Origin: Roseiarcus sp963780825
GTDB lineage: Bacteria > Pseudomonadota > Alphaproteobacteria > Rhizobiales > Beijerinckiaceae
NCBI GenBank assembly: GCA_963780825.1
Contig: CAWADL010000010.1
Coordinates: 558,001 to 622,000 of the forward strand
Reading direction: 5' to 3'
Length of the DNA stretch: 64,000 nt
Shown piece by piece: positions 29,476 through 39,721 of this stretch. The position numbers and the translations under genes are program-made. The notes below the pieces were generated by a model. It was not told the DNA's origin, made no database searches, and saw only the letters and a program-made list of their open reading frames with translations. How positions within the stretch are numbered: the stretch's first letter is position 1; each line of letters starts with the position of its first letter.

Positions 29476-31012
29476 ATGGGAAAAACCGTCGAGAGGCTGC
29501 AGACATCCGAGATCGCGAGCCGCATCTTCGATGGGGCTACGATCGCCCTAACCGGCTCCGGAATATTCCTGGAGGCCGACGAAGTTTTCGCTGCGATCGA
29601 GGCTGCGTTTCTGGCGACAGGCAGTCCGCGCGATTTGACCCTCGTGCACGCGCTCGGCATTGGCGACGGGCGCAATAGCGGTCTTAGTCGCTTTGCCCAT
29701 GAGGGCATGGTGCGGCGGGTGATTGGCGGGCACTGGAGTTGGTCGCCCTGCATGCAGAAACTCGCCGCCGACAACTTAATTGAAGCTTATGCGTTTCCCG
29801 GCGGTGCAATTTCGAATCTGATGCGCGAGATCGGGGCGGGACGGCCTGGATCTGATCACGCGAATAGGCCTCGGCACCTTCGCAGATCCACGACTCGATG
29901 GCGGACGCTGCAACGCGGCTGCAAAGGAAACCTTGGTCGAACTGCTCTCGATCGATGGTCGCGAATATCTCCGCTACAAGCCCATTCGGATCGATTTCGC
30001 TCTGATCCGCGCGACAGAAGTCGGACTCTCGGGGCAATCTGACGCTCCATCGCGAACCTGCCGATCTCGACTGCCATGCCGTGGCGCTCGCCGCCCACAA
30101 TTGCGGCGGCCGCGTTTATGCGCAGGTGGAATCGATTCGCGAAAGGCGTGGGCTGCATGCCCGCCTGGTGCGCGTTCCCGGCGTTCTCGTCGACGGCGTG
30201 GCGGTCGTCCCCGAGTTCGCGCAAGACTTATCTACCGAACTACGAGCCGAGCATCTCCGGTGAGGCGCCCCTCTCCGAGCCGGCCTCGACGACGGCAGCT
30301 CGAAATGCCCTCGGGCATTCGAAGCATCATCGCCGAGCGCGCGCTTGCGGAACTCGGCGACTGCCCGCTCAGTGAATTTCGGCTTTGGCATACCCGGCGG
30401 GATTCCCGCGCTTGCGGCCGCGGCGGGTCGAGCCAACTACTGGGGAACCGTTGAGCAGGGCATCCATAATGGCGAGATGCTGGACGGGCCCATGTTCGGT
30501 TCGGCGCGGGATCCGGATGCGATCATCGCTTCCAACGATCAGTTCGATTTCTATTCCGGAGGCGGCATCGACATGGCGTTTCTCGGGATGGGCGAGATGG
30601 ACGCTGCGGGCAACGTCAACGTCTCGATGATCGGGGGACGTCTGGTCGGGCCCGGGCGGCTTCGTCGACATCACGCAGACGGCGCGCAAAGTCGTGTTCT
30701 GCGGGACGTTCGAGGCGAAGGGCCTGGAGGTTGAGCAGTGACGACGACGGTCGGCTGCGAATCTTGCAAGGCGGGCGAATCGCCGAAGCTCGTCGACAAG
30801 GTGGAGCACGTGACGTTCAGCGGCGCGCAGGCCGCGCGAACGGTCAGGAGGTTCTCTACATAACCGAAAGGGCCGTGTTTCGGCTTGACGCCGACGGCGT
30901 CGCGCTGATCGAAATTTCGCCCGGCGTCGATCTCCAACGCGACGTTCTCGACCGCATGGCGTTCTCGCCAATCGTGAGGCTGAAGGCAGCCTCGACTGAC
31001 GCCCCAGCCTGA
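29476..31012 (+). pseudogene. Acyl-CoA:carboxylate CoA-transferase (single-chain), multiply frameshifted
   Basis: ATG at 29476 follows GAAGGAG. Following similarity through all three frames gives one continuous ~510-residue CoA-transferase (alpha and beta halves fused, Pct/YdiF type): SRIFDGATIALTGSG, GRNSGLSRFAHEGMVRRVIGGH, LLSIDGREYLRYKPI, HNCGGRVYAQVESI, VNFGFGIPGGIPALAAAAG, GTVEQGIHNGEML (catalytic Glu region), DMAFLGMGEMDAAGNVNVS, and a tail with VLYITERAVFRLDADGVALIEISPGVDL. At least six +1 shifts interrupt it between ~29850 and ~30740. Would load a carboxylate with CoA for the acyl-CoA dehydrogenase. Whether it is truly broken depends on sequence quality. Confidence 0.72.
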
Positions 31013-31026
31013 CGACGCTGCGACGG

Positions 31027-31689
31027 TCAAGGGGCTGCGGGATCGGCGCGCACAAGCCGCCGGATCGTGTCGACATTGAACTCCAGTCGCTCATCCAGCC
31101 GCTCTTTGCGTCATCAGATCACGGTCGTAGATGATCGATCCGGTGTAACGGTTCGTCAGATAATAGTAGTTGATCGCGGCGATCGTGATGTTGAGCTGGA
31201 CCGCGTCTATGTCCGGCCGAAACACCCCTTTCGCGACGCCGCGATCGATGATGCCTTGAACGATTTCGATGAAGCGCGGGTATTCCTGATGCCATGACGT
31301 TGGACTTCTTCAAATGGCGCGCCTTATGCAAATTTTCGCTGTTCACGAAAGTCAGAAATTCAGGATTGGCGAGATAGTATTTCCAAGTGAACCTCGACGA
31401 GCTGCTCCAGCGCGGCCTCGGGCTCGAGCGAATCGAGCGACAGTTTCCGCTCCGCAGCGCGGATGTCGAGATAGGCGTCCTCCAGCACAGCCGTGAAGAG
31501 CTCCTCCTTGCTGCTGAAGTAATGGTAGATCATTCGCTTGTTCGCCTTGGCCCGCACCGCGATGCTGTCGACGCGGGCGCCGCCGAACCCAAGCTTCGCG
31601 AACTCGCGTTTCGCCGCCTCCAGGATACGCGCCTTGGTTGCGTCGGGGTCTCTCTGCCTGACCGCCTTTTCAGGCGAAGCCTTCTTCAT
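31027..31689 (-). pseudogene. TetR-family regulator, frameshifted C-terminus
   Basis: N-terminal helix-turn-helix is intact: TKARILEAAKREFAKLGFGGARVDSIAVRAKANKRMIYHYF (residues ~18-60, the TetR signature; shown in pieces: KARILEAAKREF, ANKRMIYHYFSSKEELF). Start ATG 31689 is taken because the family begins just before the helix; longer in-frame starts exist. The C-terminal domain is split by several shifts (near 31365, 31290, 31085) but reads YYLANPEFLTFVNSENLHKAR, IVQGIIDRGV, AINYYYLTNRYTGSIIYDRD and ends ADPAAP at 31027. It probably represses the neighbouring catabolic genes; matching operator-like sites lie upstream of it and at 29368. Confidence 0.75.
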
Positions 31690-31795
31690 TTGCAGTCCGA
31701 CGCTCCGAGTGTTGATTGGCGTGAAATGCTGCATCAAAAGTTGGGCCCTGCCCCAAATCACGGTCACGAAACCCGGGCGCTAGCACTTGCAATAA

Positions 31796-31811
31796 GTAAC
31801 CGTCTAGTTAT
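31796..31811. promoter_or_regulatory. Putative TetR operator upstream of TetR gene
   Basis: GTAACCGTCTAGTTAT: inverted arms TAAC and GTTA with six-base spacer, matching the site at 29368. It lies ~107 bases before the TetR start and ~45 bases before a plus-strand gene start at 31856, so it could give autoregulation and control of the GMC oxidoreductase unit. Confidence 0.55.
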
Positions 31812-31855
31812 ACATGTCGGCAGCGGCCCGTCAATTCGAAGGGGAGGAACCAACC

Positions 31856-31988
31856 ATGATCGCGATCGCGAATGACATGTGTCGTGCTGGTGGCATTGGG
31901 CGCGACCGCAAAATATAGCGTCGAGCAACAACCCGAGATCAAGTCAGCACACTTCGAGCCGGAAGAGCGAGCCCGCGGGTTCGCCTGA
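31856..31988 (+). CDS. Possible small membrane peptide (~43 residues), frameshifted
   Basis: ATG at 31856 has an excellent ribosome site (GGGGAGGA, nine bases upstream). As written the frame stops after 20 codons at 31918. Allowing one +1 insertion, like others in this region, it reads into VVLVALGATAKYSVEQQ and PEERARGFA, ending at TGA 31986-31988, just before the GMC oxidoreductase start. The VVLVALGA stretch could be a short membrane segment. No family is recognised. Confidence 0.3.
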
Positions 31989-32004
31989 GACTAGGTGCGG
32001 TACC

Positions 32005-33596
32005 ATGGTTGATTATATTATTGTCGGTGGCGGCTCCGCGGGCTGCGCCATTGCGGCCCGGCTGACTGAGAAGCCCGACGTCAGCGTGCTGATGATTGAG
32101 GCGGGCCCGCAAGGACACCAATCCGTATATTCATATTCCCGTCGGCTTTTACAAAATGACTTCGGGGCCGCTGACGTGGGGACTGAAGACCGCGCCGCAG
32201 CGCCATGCCAACAACCGCGAGATCGCCTATGCGCAAGGGCGGGTGCTGGGCGGCGGAAGTTCGATCAACGCGGAGGTTTTTACACGCGGCTGCCCCGAGG
32301 ACTACGACACCTGGGCGAAGGAGTTCGGCTGCTATGGTTGGTCGTTCCAGGAAATCAAGCCGTTACTTCCTGCGCTCGGAAGATAACGACACGCTGTCTG
32401 GGGAATGGCACGGAGTCGGCGGCCCGCTCGGCGTTTCCTCATTGGCGCCGCCTCACCGTTTGACGCGGGCCTTCGTGCAGGCCTGCCAGCAGTATGGCAT
32501 GCCGTACAATCCGGATTTCAACGGGCCGCGGCAGGAGGGAACAGCGCGCGTACCAGACGACGACGCGGAATGCGCGCCGATGTTCGACGGCTACGGGCTA
32601 CCTTCGACCAGCGCTGGGCCGCTCCAACCTCGCGGTAATGACCGGACGCGCTCGTCAGTCGCATCGTCTTCGAGAAAGACCGCGCCGTCGGCGTCGAAGT
32701 CATCGAAGGAGGCCGTCCGAAGTTGGTTCGCGCCGAGCGCGAGGTTCTCGTCGCCTCCGGCGCCATCGGCTCGCCGCAAACTGATGCTGCTCTCCGGTCT
32801 CGGTCCGGCGGACGAGCTGCGGGCCTTAGGGCTGCCGGTGGTCGCCGACCTTCCCGGGGTCGGAAGGAATCTGCACGACCATTTCGGCATCGATATCGTC
32901 TACGAGCTGAGCGGGCCCTACAGCCTCGACAAATACGCCAAGCCGCATTGGATGGTCTGGGCCGGGCTCGAATACCTTATTTTCGGCAAGGGACCCGTCA
33001 CCTCCAACGTGGTTGAAGGCGGCGCCTTCTGGTACGGTGACCGTTCATCGCCGGTTCCCGATCTGCAGTTCCATTTTCTGATTGGCGCCGGCGTCGAGGC
33101 GGGCGTTCCGAAGATTCCTTCCGGGTCCGGCGTGACACTGAACTCCTATACGTTGCGCCCGAAAGCTCGCGGCTCAGTCAAATTGCGTAGCGCAGATTTT
33201 TCCGCGATGCCGATCGTCGATCCAAACTTTCTAGGCGACCCCTACGATCTGCGCATATCTGTCGAAGGGATCAAAATCAGCCGCGATGTCTTAAAACAAT
33301 CCGCGATGTCCCGGTTCATCCGCAAGGAGCATTTTCCGGGCAACGACGTGCGCACCCAAGCCGATTTCGAAAACTACGCCCGCCAATTCGGCCGCACTTC
33401 GTATCATCCCGTCGGGACCTGCCGAATGGGCATCGACGCGGAGGCCGTCGTCGATCCGGAACTTCGGGTGCGTGGCGTGAACGGACTGAGGATCTGTGAT
33501 AGCTCGGTCATGCCGCGTGTGGTTGGCTCGAACACGAACGCTGCCTCGATCATGATCGGGGAAAAGGCGAGCTCGATGATTTTGGGAAACGCTTAG
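32005..33596 (+). pseudogene. GMC-family FAD oxidoreductase (choline dehydrogenase-like), multiply frameshifted
   Basis: ATG at 32005 begins MVDYIIVGGGSAGCAIAARL, the FAD-binding GxGxxG fold. Homology continues through five successive +1 shifts (near 32110, 32360, 32540, 32645 and 32785): HIPVGFYKM, NNREIAYAQGRVLGGGSS, FLRSEDNDTLSGEWHG, QTTTRNARRCSTATGYLRPAL, VLVASGAIGSPQ, LMLLSGLGPADELRALG. The C-terminal half is intact to 33596 and has the substrate domain with GRTSYHPVGTCRMG (catalytic His) and SNTNAASIMIGEKA. Expected length ~530. Oxidises an alcohol with electron transfer to FAD; the substrate is probably the entry compound of the TetR-controlled pathway. Confidence 0.78.
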
Positions 33597-33829
33597 CGGA
33601 TCTGTAGTCGGTCCGAGTAAGATGGTGGCGCTGCGGTCCGGCGCGCCGGCTGATTAGGAGGCTACGCTGAGACTCGCTAGTGGTCTTTAGAGACTGGCCG
33701 CCGCCTTCGGAGTTGCGTCAATTACGGTCTCAGTCCGGCCACGCCACTTTTGAGTGCGGAACTATCTGTGGGACCATAAAATACATTCGCGCGCTACTTT
33801 ATGATATCGTTGCGAAATTCTAGTGTAAT

Positions 33830-33914
33830 TGGTGCCCCTAGCCGGAATCGAACCAGCACTCCTTGCGGAATCCGATTTTGAGTTGGACGCGTCTACCAGT
33901 TCCGCCATAGGGGC
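33830..33914 (-). tRNA. tRNA-Leu (CAA)
   Basis: 85-base cloverleaf on the minus strand. Acceptor GCCCCTA pairs with TAGGGGC followed by encoded ACCA. The D region GGTAGACGC, a long variable arm (class II) and the T-loop GGTTCGATTCC are present. The anticodon loop CTCAAAA gives anticodon CAA, reading UUG. The plus-strand region before it (33597-33829) shows nothing else. Confidence 0.95.
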
Positions 33915-33992
33915 TCGACCTGAGGTCGACGCCCGCATATAGGGCCGGCGCCAGGACCGGTCAAACGGAGAATGTTGCACAGGGGCGCGCGC

Positions 33993-34781
33993 TCACTTGG
34001 CTTGAAAGTCCGATGCGGCCAGCCTGTGTTTCTCGCGCCGCTTCGGGGGCTTAGGGGCGGGGCCGGCCCTGCGAAACACGGCTTCGAGTTCGAGTTCGGA
34101 GCGCTCGACAATGCCTTGCGCGAGGCGTTCCTCAATGTGCCGGAAATGTTCATGCGACAGCGCAATCGCGCGATCGCGATCCCTGGCCTCCAACGCCGCG
34201 GCGATCGCGACGTGCTCGTCGACGCCGCAGAGCGAGAGGCGCGCCGGCTCGAAGGCGGACACCATCAGCGAGGAGCGCGCCAGCAATTCGCGCAAGAAGC
34301 GCGAAAGCTCCGGATTTGCCAGGCCATCAACCAACAGCATGTGGAATTCGCCGGACAACCGCACGGAGGCCGCGCGATCGCCGCGCGCCGCGGCGTCGCG
34401 CTCTTGCGCCAGATGCGCTTTGACGCGCGGCAGGATCGCTCGGTCCTCGGATTGCGCGAGTTGCGCCAGCACGCCCGCTTCGAATACGCGGTGCGCCTGG
34501 TAAATCGTGCGTATCTCCTGCTGCGACGGGTTCGGCACGAACACGCCGCGCTGCGGGATCGCCTCCAGCCGGCGCTCGGCGACGAGGCGATGCAAGACTT
34601 TGCGTATGCGCTCGCGCGAGACGTCGAACAGTTTGGCGAGCCGATGCTCCGGCAGTTTCGCGCCCGGCGTCAGGCGCCCCTCGAACAACGCCCGCGAAAT
34701 CTCGGCATGCACGCTGTCGTCGAGCGCGGCGCCGTCGAGCTCCAGTCGGGCGGTCGGTCGGCGGCGCGGCGCGCGCGTCAT
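33993..34781 (-). CDS. GntR-family regulator (FadR/FCD type)
   Basis: About 262 residues from ATG at 34781 (MTRAPRRRP). An earlier ATG at 34826 falls inside an operator-like palindrome and is unlikely. N-terminal winged helix: LFEGRLTPGAKLPEHRLAKLF and SRERIRKVLHRLVAERRLEAIPQRGVFV (~residues 30-90, quoted in parts). C-terminal FCD ligand domain with metal-type residues: IYQAHRVFEAGVLAQLA, LSGEFHMLLVDGLANPEL, DEHVAIAAALEARDRDRAI, HFRHIEERL. Divergent from the polyamine-type ABC operon, which it presumably controls through the TGTGCACA sites between them. Confidence 0.87.
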   Translation of the reverse strand: MTRAPRRRPTARLELDGAALDDSVHAEISRALFEGRLTPGAKLPEHRLAKLFDVSRERIRKVLHRLVAERRLEAIPQRGVFVPNPSQQEIRTIYQAHRVFEAGVLAQLAQSEDRAILPRVKAHLAQERDAAARGDRAASVRLSGEFHMLLVDGLANPELSRFLRELLARSSLMVSAFEPARLSLCGVDEHVAIAAALEARDRDRAIALSHEHFRHIEERLAQGIVERSELELEAVFRRAGPAPKPPKRREKHRLAASDFQAK

Positions 34782-34814
34782 CGGCGCCTCGTAAAGCGAT
34801 TGCCGCGGCTCAAA

Positions 34815-34849
34815 AAATGTGCACATTTGCTCAAAAAAATGTGCACATT
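34815..34849. promoter_or_regulatory. Paired GntR operator palindromes
   Basis: Two near-identical palindromes, AAATGTGCACATTT at 34815-34828 and AATGTGCACATT at 34838-34849, with centres about 22 bases (two helical turns) apart. A third, weaker copy (AATGTGCACAC) lies at 34918-34928. They lie between the divergent GntR gene and the ABC operon; the spacing suggests cooperative dimer binding. Confidence 0.7.
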
Positions 34850-34996
34850 ATTCTCGGCAACGAGCACGAAGATCGCCCGGCATTCAATTTATCTCTTTGA
34901 TTTCAATAGATACGCAGAATGTGCACACTTGGCGCCGTCTTTGCTTTCTTGCGAGGGGCGGCTGCGTCGAGCCGGAAACGCGTCGAGGAGCAACTC

Positions 34997-36035
34997 ATGT
35001 CGTCGTGGCGAATATCCCGTCGAAACCTTCTGAAAGCAAGCGCCGCCACCGCGGCGGGAAGCCTGATCGGCGCGCCGGCGCTGGTGCGCGCCGACGTCAA
35101 GGAGGTCGTGATCGGCGGCCCCGCCGGCGCCGCCAAATATTTCAACGCCGACGTCTTCCCGATCATCGAGAAGGCGCTCGGCATAAAGGTGATCTACGAG
35201 GGCACCAATTCGCTGACCAATCTGCAGAAGATGACGGCGGACAAGGATGCGCCGAAAATGTCGGTGGTCGTCATGGACGATCCGGTCATGCTGGTCGCCG
35301 CGCGCGAAGGCCTGATCACGCCGATCACCGCTGCTGGCGCGCCCAACCTCGGCAAGCTCGCTGCCAGCCAACGTCCATCAGGACGGCATGTGGGCGAACT
35401 ATCAGATGCCCTGGGCCGGCATCGCCTACTACACCAAAGACGCCAAGGCCCCGACGAGTTGGAGCGACCTCTATTCCGACGATGTCGCGGGCAAAGTGAT
35501 CATTCCTTCGCTGAAGAACACCGAGGGCTATTGGGCGCTGCTGTCGGCCGCGCACCTGGAGACCGGCAAGCCCTACAAAGAAGCGCAATACGAGATCGAC
35601 GCCGGCTTCAAGAAGCTCGCGACCCTGAAGCCGAAACTGCTCAACGTCTACACCGACGCGCCGCAGGCGATAAACCTGCTGGAGCAGGGCGAGGCCCTGA
35701 TGATCGGCGGCCAGTTCTCCGCCTATACGCTGATCCGCAAGGCGGCCGGATCGCCGATCGATCTCGCCATTCCCTCCGACGGCGGCTTCGCGATGCCCTC
35801 GGGCATCACCAAGGTCAAGGGCGGTCCCGCCGGCGACACCGCCGATGCGATCGTCAACCTGTTCCTCGGCCCCGACGTGCAGAGCGTGCTGGCGACCAAG
35901 GCGTTCGTCACGCCGACCAACCCGGACACGCCGCGCCCGGCCGGCTATCCCGATCCCGCCACGTTGTTCGCGCCCGACTGGGCGTTCTTCGCCAAGGAGC
36001 GCGGCGGCTGGGTCGATCGCTGGAACCAGCTTTGA
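34997..36035 (+). CDS. Spermidine/putrescine-type ABC substrate-binding protein, one frameshift
   Basis: ATG at 34997 follows GAGGAGC. Signal region ISRRNLLKASAATAAGSLIG is twin-arginine-like with cleavage near VRA. The mature domain (VVIGGPAGAAKYFNADVFPIIEK, NSLTNLQKMTADKD) is a type 2 periplasmic binding protein. One extra base at about 35365 separates LGKLAAS from the continuing GMWANYQMPWAGIAYYTKDAK half, which runs to 36035. About 345 residues when joined. It heads an importer operon; the ligand is not evident, but the downstream deacetylase and racemase suggest an amide or hydantoin-like compound. Confidence 0.82.
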
Positions 36036-36056
36036 TTGATCGAAGCCGCTCCGCGC

Positions 36057-37135
36057 ATGTCGCCGTCGACGGGCCTGACGAAGCGCTTCGGCGCCGCGAC
36101 TGTGCTCGACCAGCATCGATCTGCGAAGTGGCGCGCGGCGCGCTGGTCACGCTTGCTCGGCCCCTCCGGCTGCGGCAAGACCACCTTGCTGCGCACTGAT
36201 CGCCGGGCTCGCCACGCCCGACCGAGGCCGCGTCTCGATCGCGGGCGCGATGTCACGCGAACGCCGCCGCACAAGCGCAACGTCGGCGTCGTGTTCCAGA
36301 ACTACGCGCTGTTCCCGCATCTCGACGTCGGCGGCAACGTCGGCTTCGGCCTGTCAAGGGCAAGGGTCTTGCCAAAGACGGCCATCGCGGCCAAGATCGC
36401 GCGCGCGCTCGATCTCGTGCAGATGGGCACGTTCGAGGATCGTCCGATCACCGCGCTCTCCGGCGGCCAGCAGCAGCGCGTCGCTCTGGCGCGCGCGCTG
36501 GCGGTCGAGCCGAACGTGCTGCTGTTCGACGAAGCGCTGAGCGCGCTCGACCGCAACTTGCGCGAGACCATGCAGGTCGAGCTGCGCCGCCTGCTGAAAG
36601 ACCTCGGCGCCACGGCGGTATTCGTCACGCACGATCAGGACGAGGCGCTCACCATGTCCGATCGGATCGCGGTGATGAACGCCGGCCGCATCGAGCAATT
36701 CGCCGAACCGCACGCCGTCTATGCCGAGCCCGACGACCCTGTTCACGATGCGCTTCGTCGGCATCTCCTCGGAGCTGCGCGGCAAGGTCGGTCGCGCAAG
36801 CCGGCGGCGACGATTCGTGTCGACACGCGCGGTCGGGCGCCGTCGCCGCGCGTGGCGATCAGCCCGTCGGCGCCGCGGTGATCGTCGCGACGCGGCCCGA
36901 ACATGTGCGGATCGGCGGCGAGGCAGGCGCCGAACGACAACGCAGGCCGAGGGCCGGATCCGCCAGATCACGTTCCAAGGCTCGCGCACAACGCATTGTC
37001 GGTCGATGTCGGCGCGGCGCCGATTTCGTCGTCGAGATCGGCGGCGTCGGCGAACTGCCGGTACTCGGACAGAGCCGTCGCGTTGCGACTGGCCCGTGGC
37101 CGCAGCTTCGCCTTCGCTCCGAGGCCGCCGGATGA
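36057..37135 (+). pseudogene. PotA-type ABC transporter ATP-binding protein, frameshifted
   Basis: Start near ATG 36057 (MSPSTGLTKRFGAATVLDQ). Core motifs: Walker A LLGPSGCGKTTLL (~36150), Q-loop VGVVFQNYALFPHL, signature ALSGGQQQRVALARAL, Walker B VLLFDEALSALD and H-loop FVTHDQDEALTMSD. The stretch between Walker A and Q-loop, and the C-terminal TOBE region (ATRPEHVRIGGEAGA, FVVEIGGVGELPVLGQS) lie in other frames, so several indels are present. The joined frame ends at TGA 37133-37135, overlapping the next start (ATGA). It energises the importer. Confidence 0.75.
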
Positions 37136-37996
37136 GCGCCGCCCGCGCGAGTCTTGCCGAGCGACTTCGCAGCCGCAGCGCCGGCGCTGACGCTCGCCGC
37201 TGCCGGCGCTGATCGTGCTGTCTTCCTCTACGCCGCGCCGCTCGCGCATCTGCTGGCGGGCAGTTTCTTTGACCCGAACGGCTTCACCCTCGAAGGCCTA
37301 CGGCGAAGTGCTCGGCGACGCCTACGGACTTTCGCTGGTCTGGAATTCGCTGCGGCTCGGCCTGATCACGACGGCCTGACGCTGATCGTCGGCTATCCCG
37401 CCGCCTTCGGCTTGGCGATGTCGCGCGGGCGCTGGCGCAGCCTGTTTCTTGCCGCGCTGTTCCTGCCGCTAGCCGCGAGCGTGATCGCCAAGGCCTTCGC
37501 CTGGACGATCCTGCTGCGCTCGCATGGCGTGGTCAACGATACGCTGCTGTCGCTGCATCTGACCAACAAGCCGATCCGGATGATCTTCACCCAGACCTCG
37601 CTGATCGTCGGCGCGGCGAACATTTTCCTGCCCTTCATGATCCTGCCGATCTACGCCGTCGTCGCTCAGATCGATCCGCGCCTGACCGAGGCCGCGGCGA
37701 CGCTTGGCGCGCCGCCGGTCGCGGCGTTCCTGCGCGTCGTCGTGCCGCTATCCGCTGCCGGGCGTCGTCGCCGGCGTCGCGCTGGTGTTTTCGCTGTCCG
37801 TCTCGGCCTATGTCGTGCCGACTCTGCTGATGGGCGAGAACTATCCGACGCTGGCGACCACCATCGCCAAGGCGTTCCTGCTGATCGCGCGATCCCGCGC
37901 TCGGCTCGGCGGCGGGCGCGATCCTGATGGTGATCGGGCTACCGTCGTGGTGGTCGCAGCCAGCGGTTCGAGCAAAGCGGAGGGCAGGCGCGATGA
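37132..37996 (+). pseudogene. PotB-type ABC transporter permease, frameshifted
   Basis: ATG at 37132 overlaps the ATPase stop. Membrane segments are spread over frames: FLYAAPLAHLLAGSFFDPNGF, GYPAAFGLAMSRG, SLFLAALFLPLAASVIAKAFAW, ANIFLPFMILPIYAVVAQI. The permease EAA motif LTEAAATLGAPPVAAFLRVVVPL is partly intact (~37690), followed by GVVAGVALVFSLSVSAYVVP in the next frame. Ends by overlap with the second permease at 37993-37996. At least four +1 shifts. Confidence 0.7.
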
Positions 37997-38806
37997 CCGG
38001 CGACGATCGCTCGTGTCGTCGCCATCGGTTGCATGGCGGCGGCGGCGCTGTTTCTGCTGGCGCCGCTGCTGGTCATCGCCGCGGCGAGCTTCTCGCCGAC
38101 GCCGGTGTTCGATCTGCCGACTCGGCGGCGCCTCGCTGCGCTGGTACGGCGCGGTCGGTTCGCTCGACGGCTTCTGGCCGGCGCTGGCGCTGTCGCTGGA
38201 AATCGCGCGTGCTGTCGACCGCGCATTTCGCTCGTGCATCGGCACGCTGGCGGGCATCGCGATCGCGCGCGGCGCTGATGCCCGGCGCGCGAGCGCTCTC
38301 CGCCGCGCTGGTCTCGCCGCTGATGATGCCTGGCCTCGTGCTCGGCATCGCGCTGCTGCAGTTCTTTCGCGGCTTCGGGCTCGTCGCAGGTCTTGCCTGC
38401 GCTGCTGATGGCGCATGTCGTGGTCACGCTTGCCCTATGTCGCGCGCACCATGATCGCCGGCGCTCAGCCGGTTCGATTTCACGCTGATCGACGCGGCGC
38501 GCACGCTCGGCTGCAACTTTCCCGGCTGCGATCTGTTCGCGTGATGGCCCCGGCGCTCGCGCCGGCCTATCTGACCTCGGGCCTGTTCGCTTTTCTGGCC
38601 TCGATGGACAATTACCCCGTCTCGATCTTCCTCACCGACGCGCGCACAAAGACGCTGCCGATCAAGATGCTGCAATATATCGAGGAGAGTCCCGGACCCC
38701 TCGATCGCCGCGCTGTCCACGCTGATCTTGCTGGCGACGCTTGGCGCTGCTGCTGATCGCCGATCGCGCGGTCGGCCTGCATCGGCTGGCCGGATTGGCG
38801 GAGTGA
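37993..38806 (+). pseudogene. PotC-type ABC transporter permease, frameshifted
   Basis: ATG at 37993 overlaps the preceding stop. Homologous pieces in successive frames: MAAAALFLLAPLLVIAAASF, SLRWYGAVGSLDGFWPALALSL, LVSPLMMPGLVLGIALLQFF, HVVVTLPYVARTM, MAPALAPAYLTSGLFAFLAS and DNYPVSIFLTDARTKTLPIKM. This is the PotC-like second permease. The stop is TGA at 38804-38806. Heavily shifted; the full joined length would be ~265. Confidence 0.68.
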
Positions 38807-38813
38807 GCGCACG

Positions 38814-39721
38814 ATGGGCGTCTCGCGAACCCGCGCGATTTTCTCGGCTACGGCCGCGACAAGCCGGCCGCGCGCTGGCCGGGCGGCGCGCGCGTCGCGG
38901 TCTCCTTCGTCGTCAATTTCGAGGAGGGCGCGGAATTTTCGATCGCCGACGGCGACGATCGCAACGAAGCGATCTACGAGGTCGAGCATCGACTCGACGG
39001 CGTGCCCGACCTCTGCATCGACAGCCATTTCGAATATGGCGCGCGCGCCGGCTGGTGGCGGGTGATGGACCTGCTCGACGCCCACGGCGTCAAGGCGACG
39101 GTCAGCGCCTGCGGCCGCGCGGTCGAGCGCACGCCGGCGCTCGCGCGCGACGCGATCGCGCGCGGCCACGAGGTCGCCGCGCATGGCTGGCGCTGGGAGA
39201 GCCACGCCGGCATGAGCGAGGAGGTCGAGCGCGAGCGCATCGCCGCGACGGTCGCGGCGATCGCCGACGGCGACCGGCGTGCGCCCGGTCGGCTGGCACA
39301 CGCGCTCGGCGGCCTCGCCCAACACGCGGCGGCTGCTGATCGAGGAGGGCGGCTTTCTCTACGACAGCGACGCCTACAACGACGATCTGCCCTATACTCT
39401 GTGAGCGCGGCGAGCGCCGCCACGTCGTGCTGCCCTACGCGTTCGACACCAACGACATGCAGTTCCAGAACACCAACCGCTTCGCGCGGCGCCGCGGATT
39501 TCGCCGAATACGTGCTGGACGCGTTCGACTGGCTGCATCGCGAGGGCGCGCGCGCGCCGAAGATGATGTCGGTCGGCCTGCATCTGCGCATGATCGGCCG
39601 GCCCGGGCGGATCGGCGCGCTGGAGCGCATCCTCGGCGCGATGCGCGGCGAAAGGCGGCGTCTGGATCGCGCGTCGCGACGAGATCGCGCGCCATTGGCT
39701 TGAGCCAGCGCGCCGGAATGA
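38814..39721 (+). pseudogene. Polysaccharide deacetylase-family (PuuE-like) hydrolase, frameshifted
   Basis: ATG at 38814. Joined frames read RDFLGYGRDKPAARWPGG, RVAVSFVVNFEEGAEFSIADGD (NodB-like domain with metal Asp), DSHFEYGARAGWWRVMDLL, RGHEVAAHGWRWESHAGM (metal His pair), and ADFAEYVLDAFDWLHREG plus MMSVGLHLRMIGRPGRI near the end. This is the allantoinase-PuuE/peptidoglycan-deacetylase-like branch with the YGR...RWPGG start typical of PuuE. At least four shifts. Its place beside an Asp/Glu/hydantoin racemase favours cyclic amide hydrolysis over cell-wall deacetylation. Confidence 0.7.
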
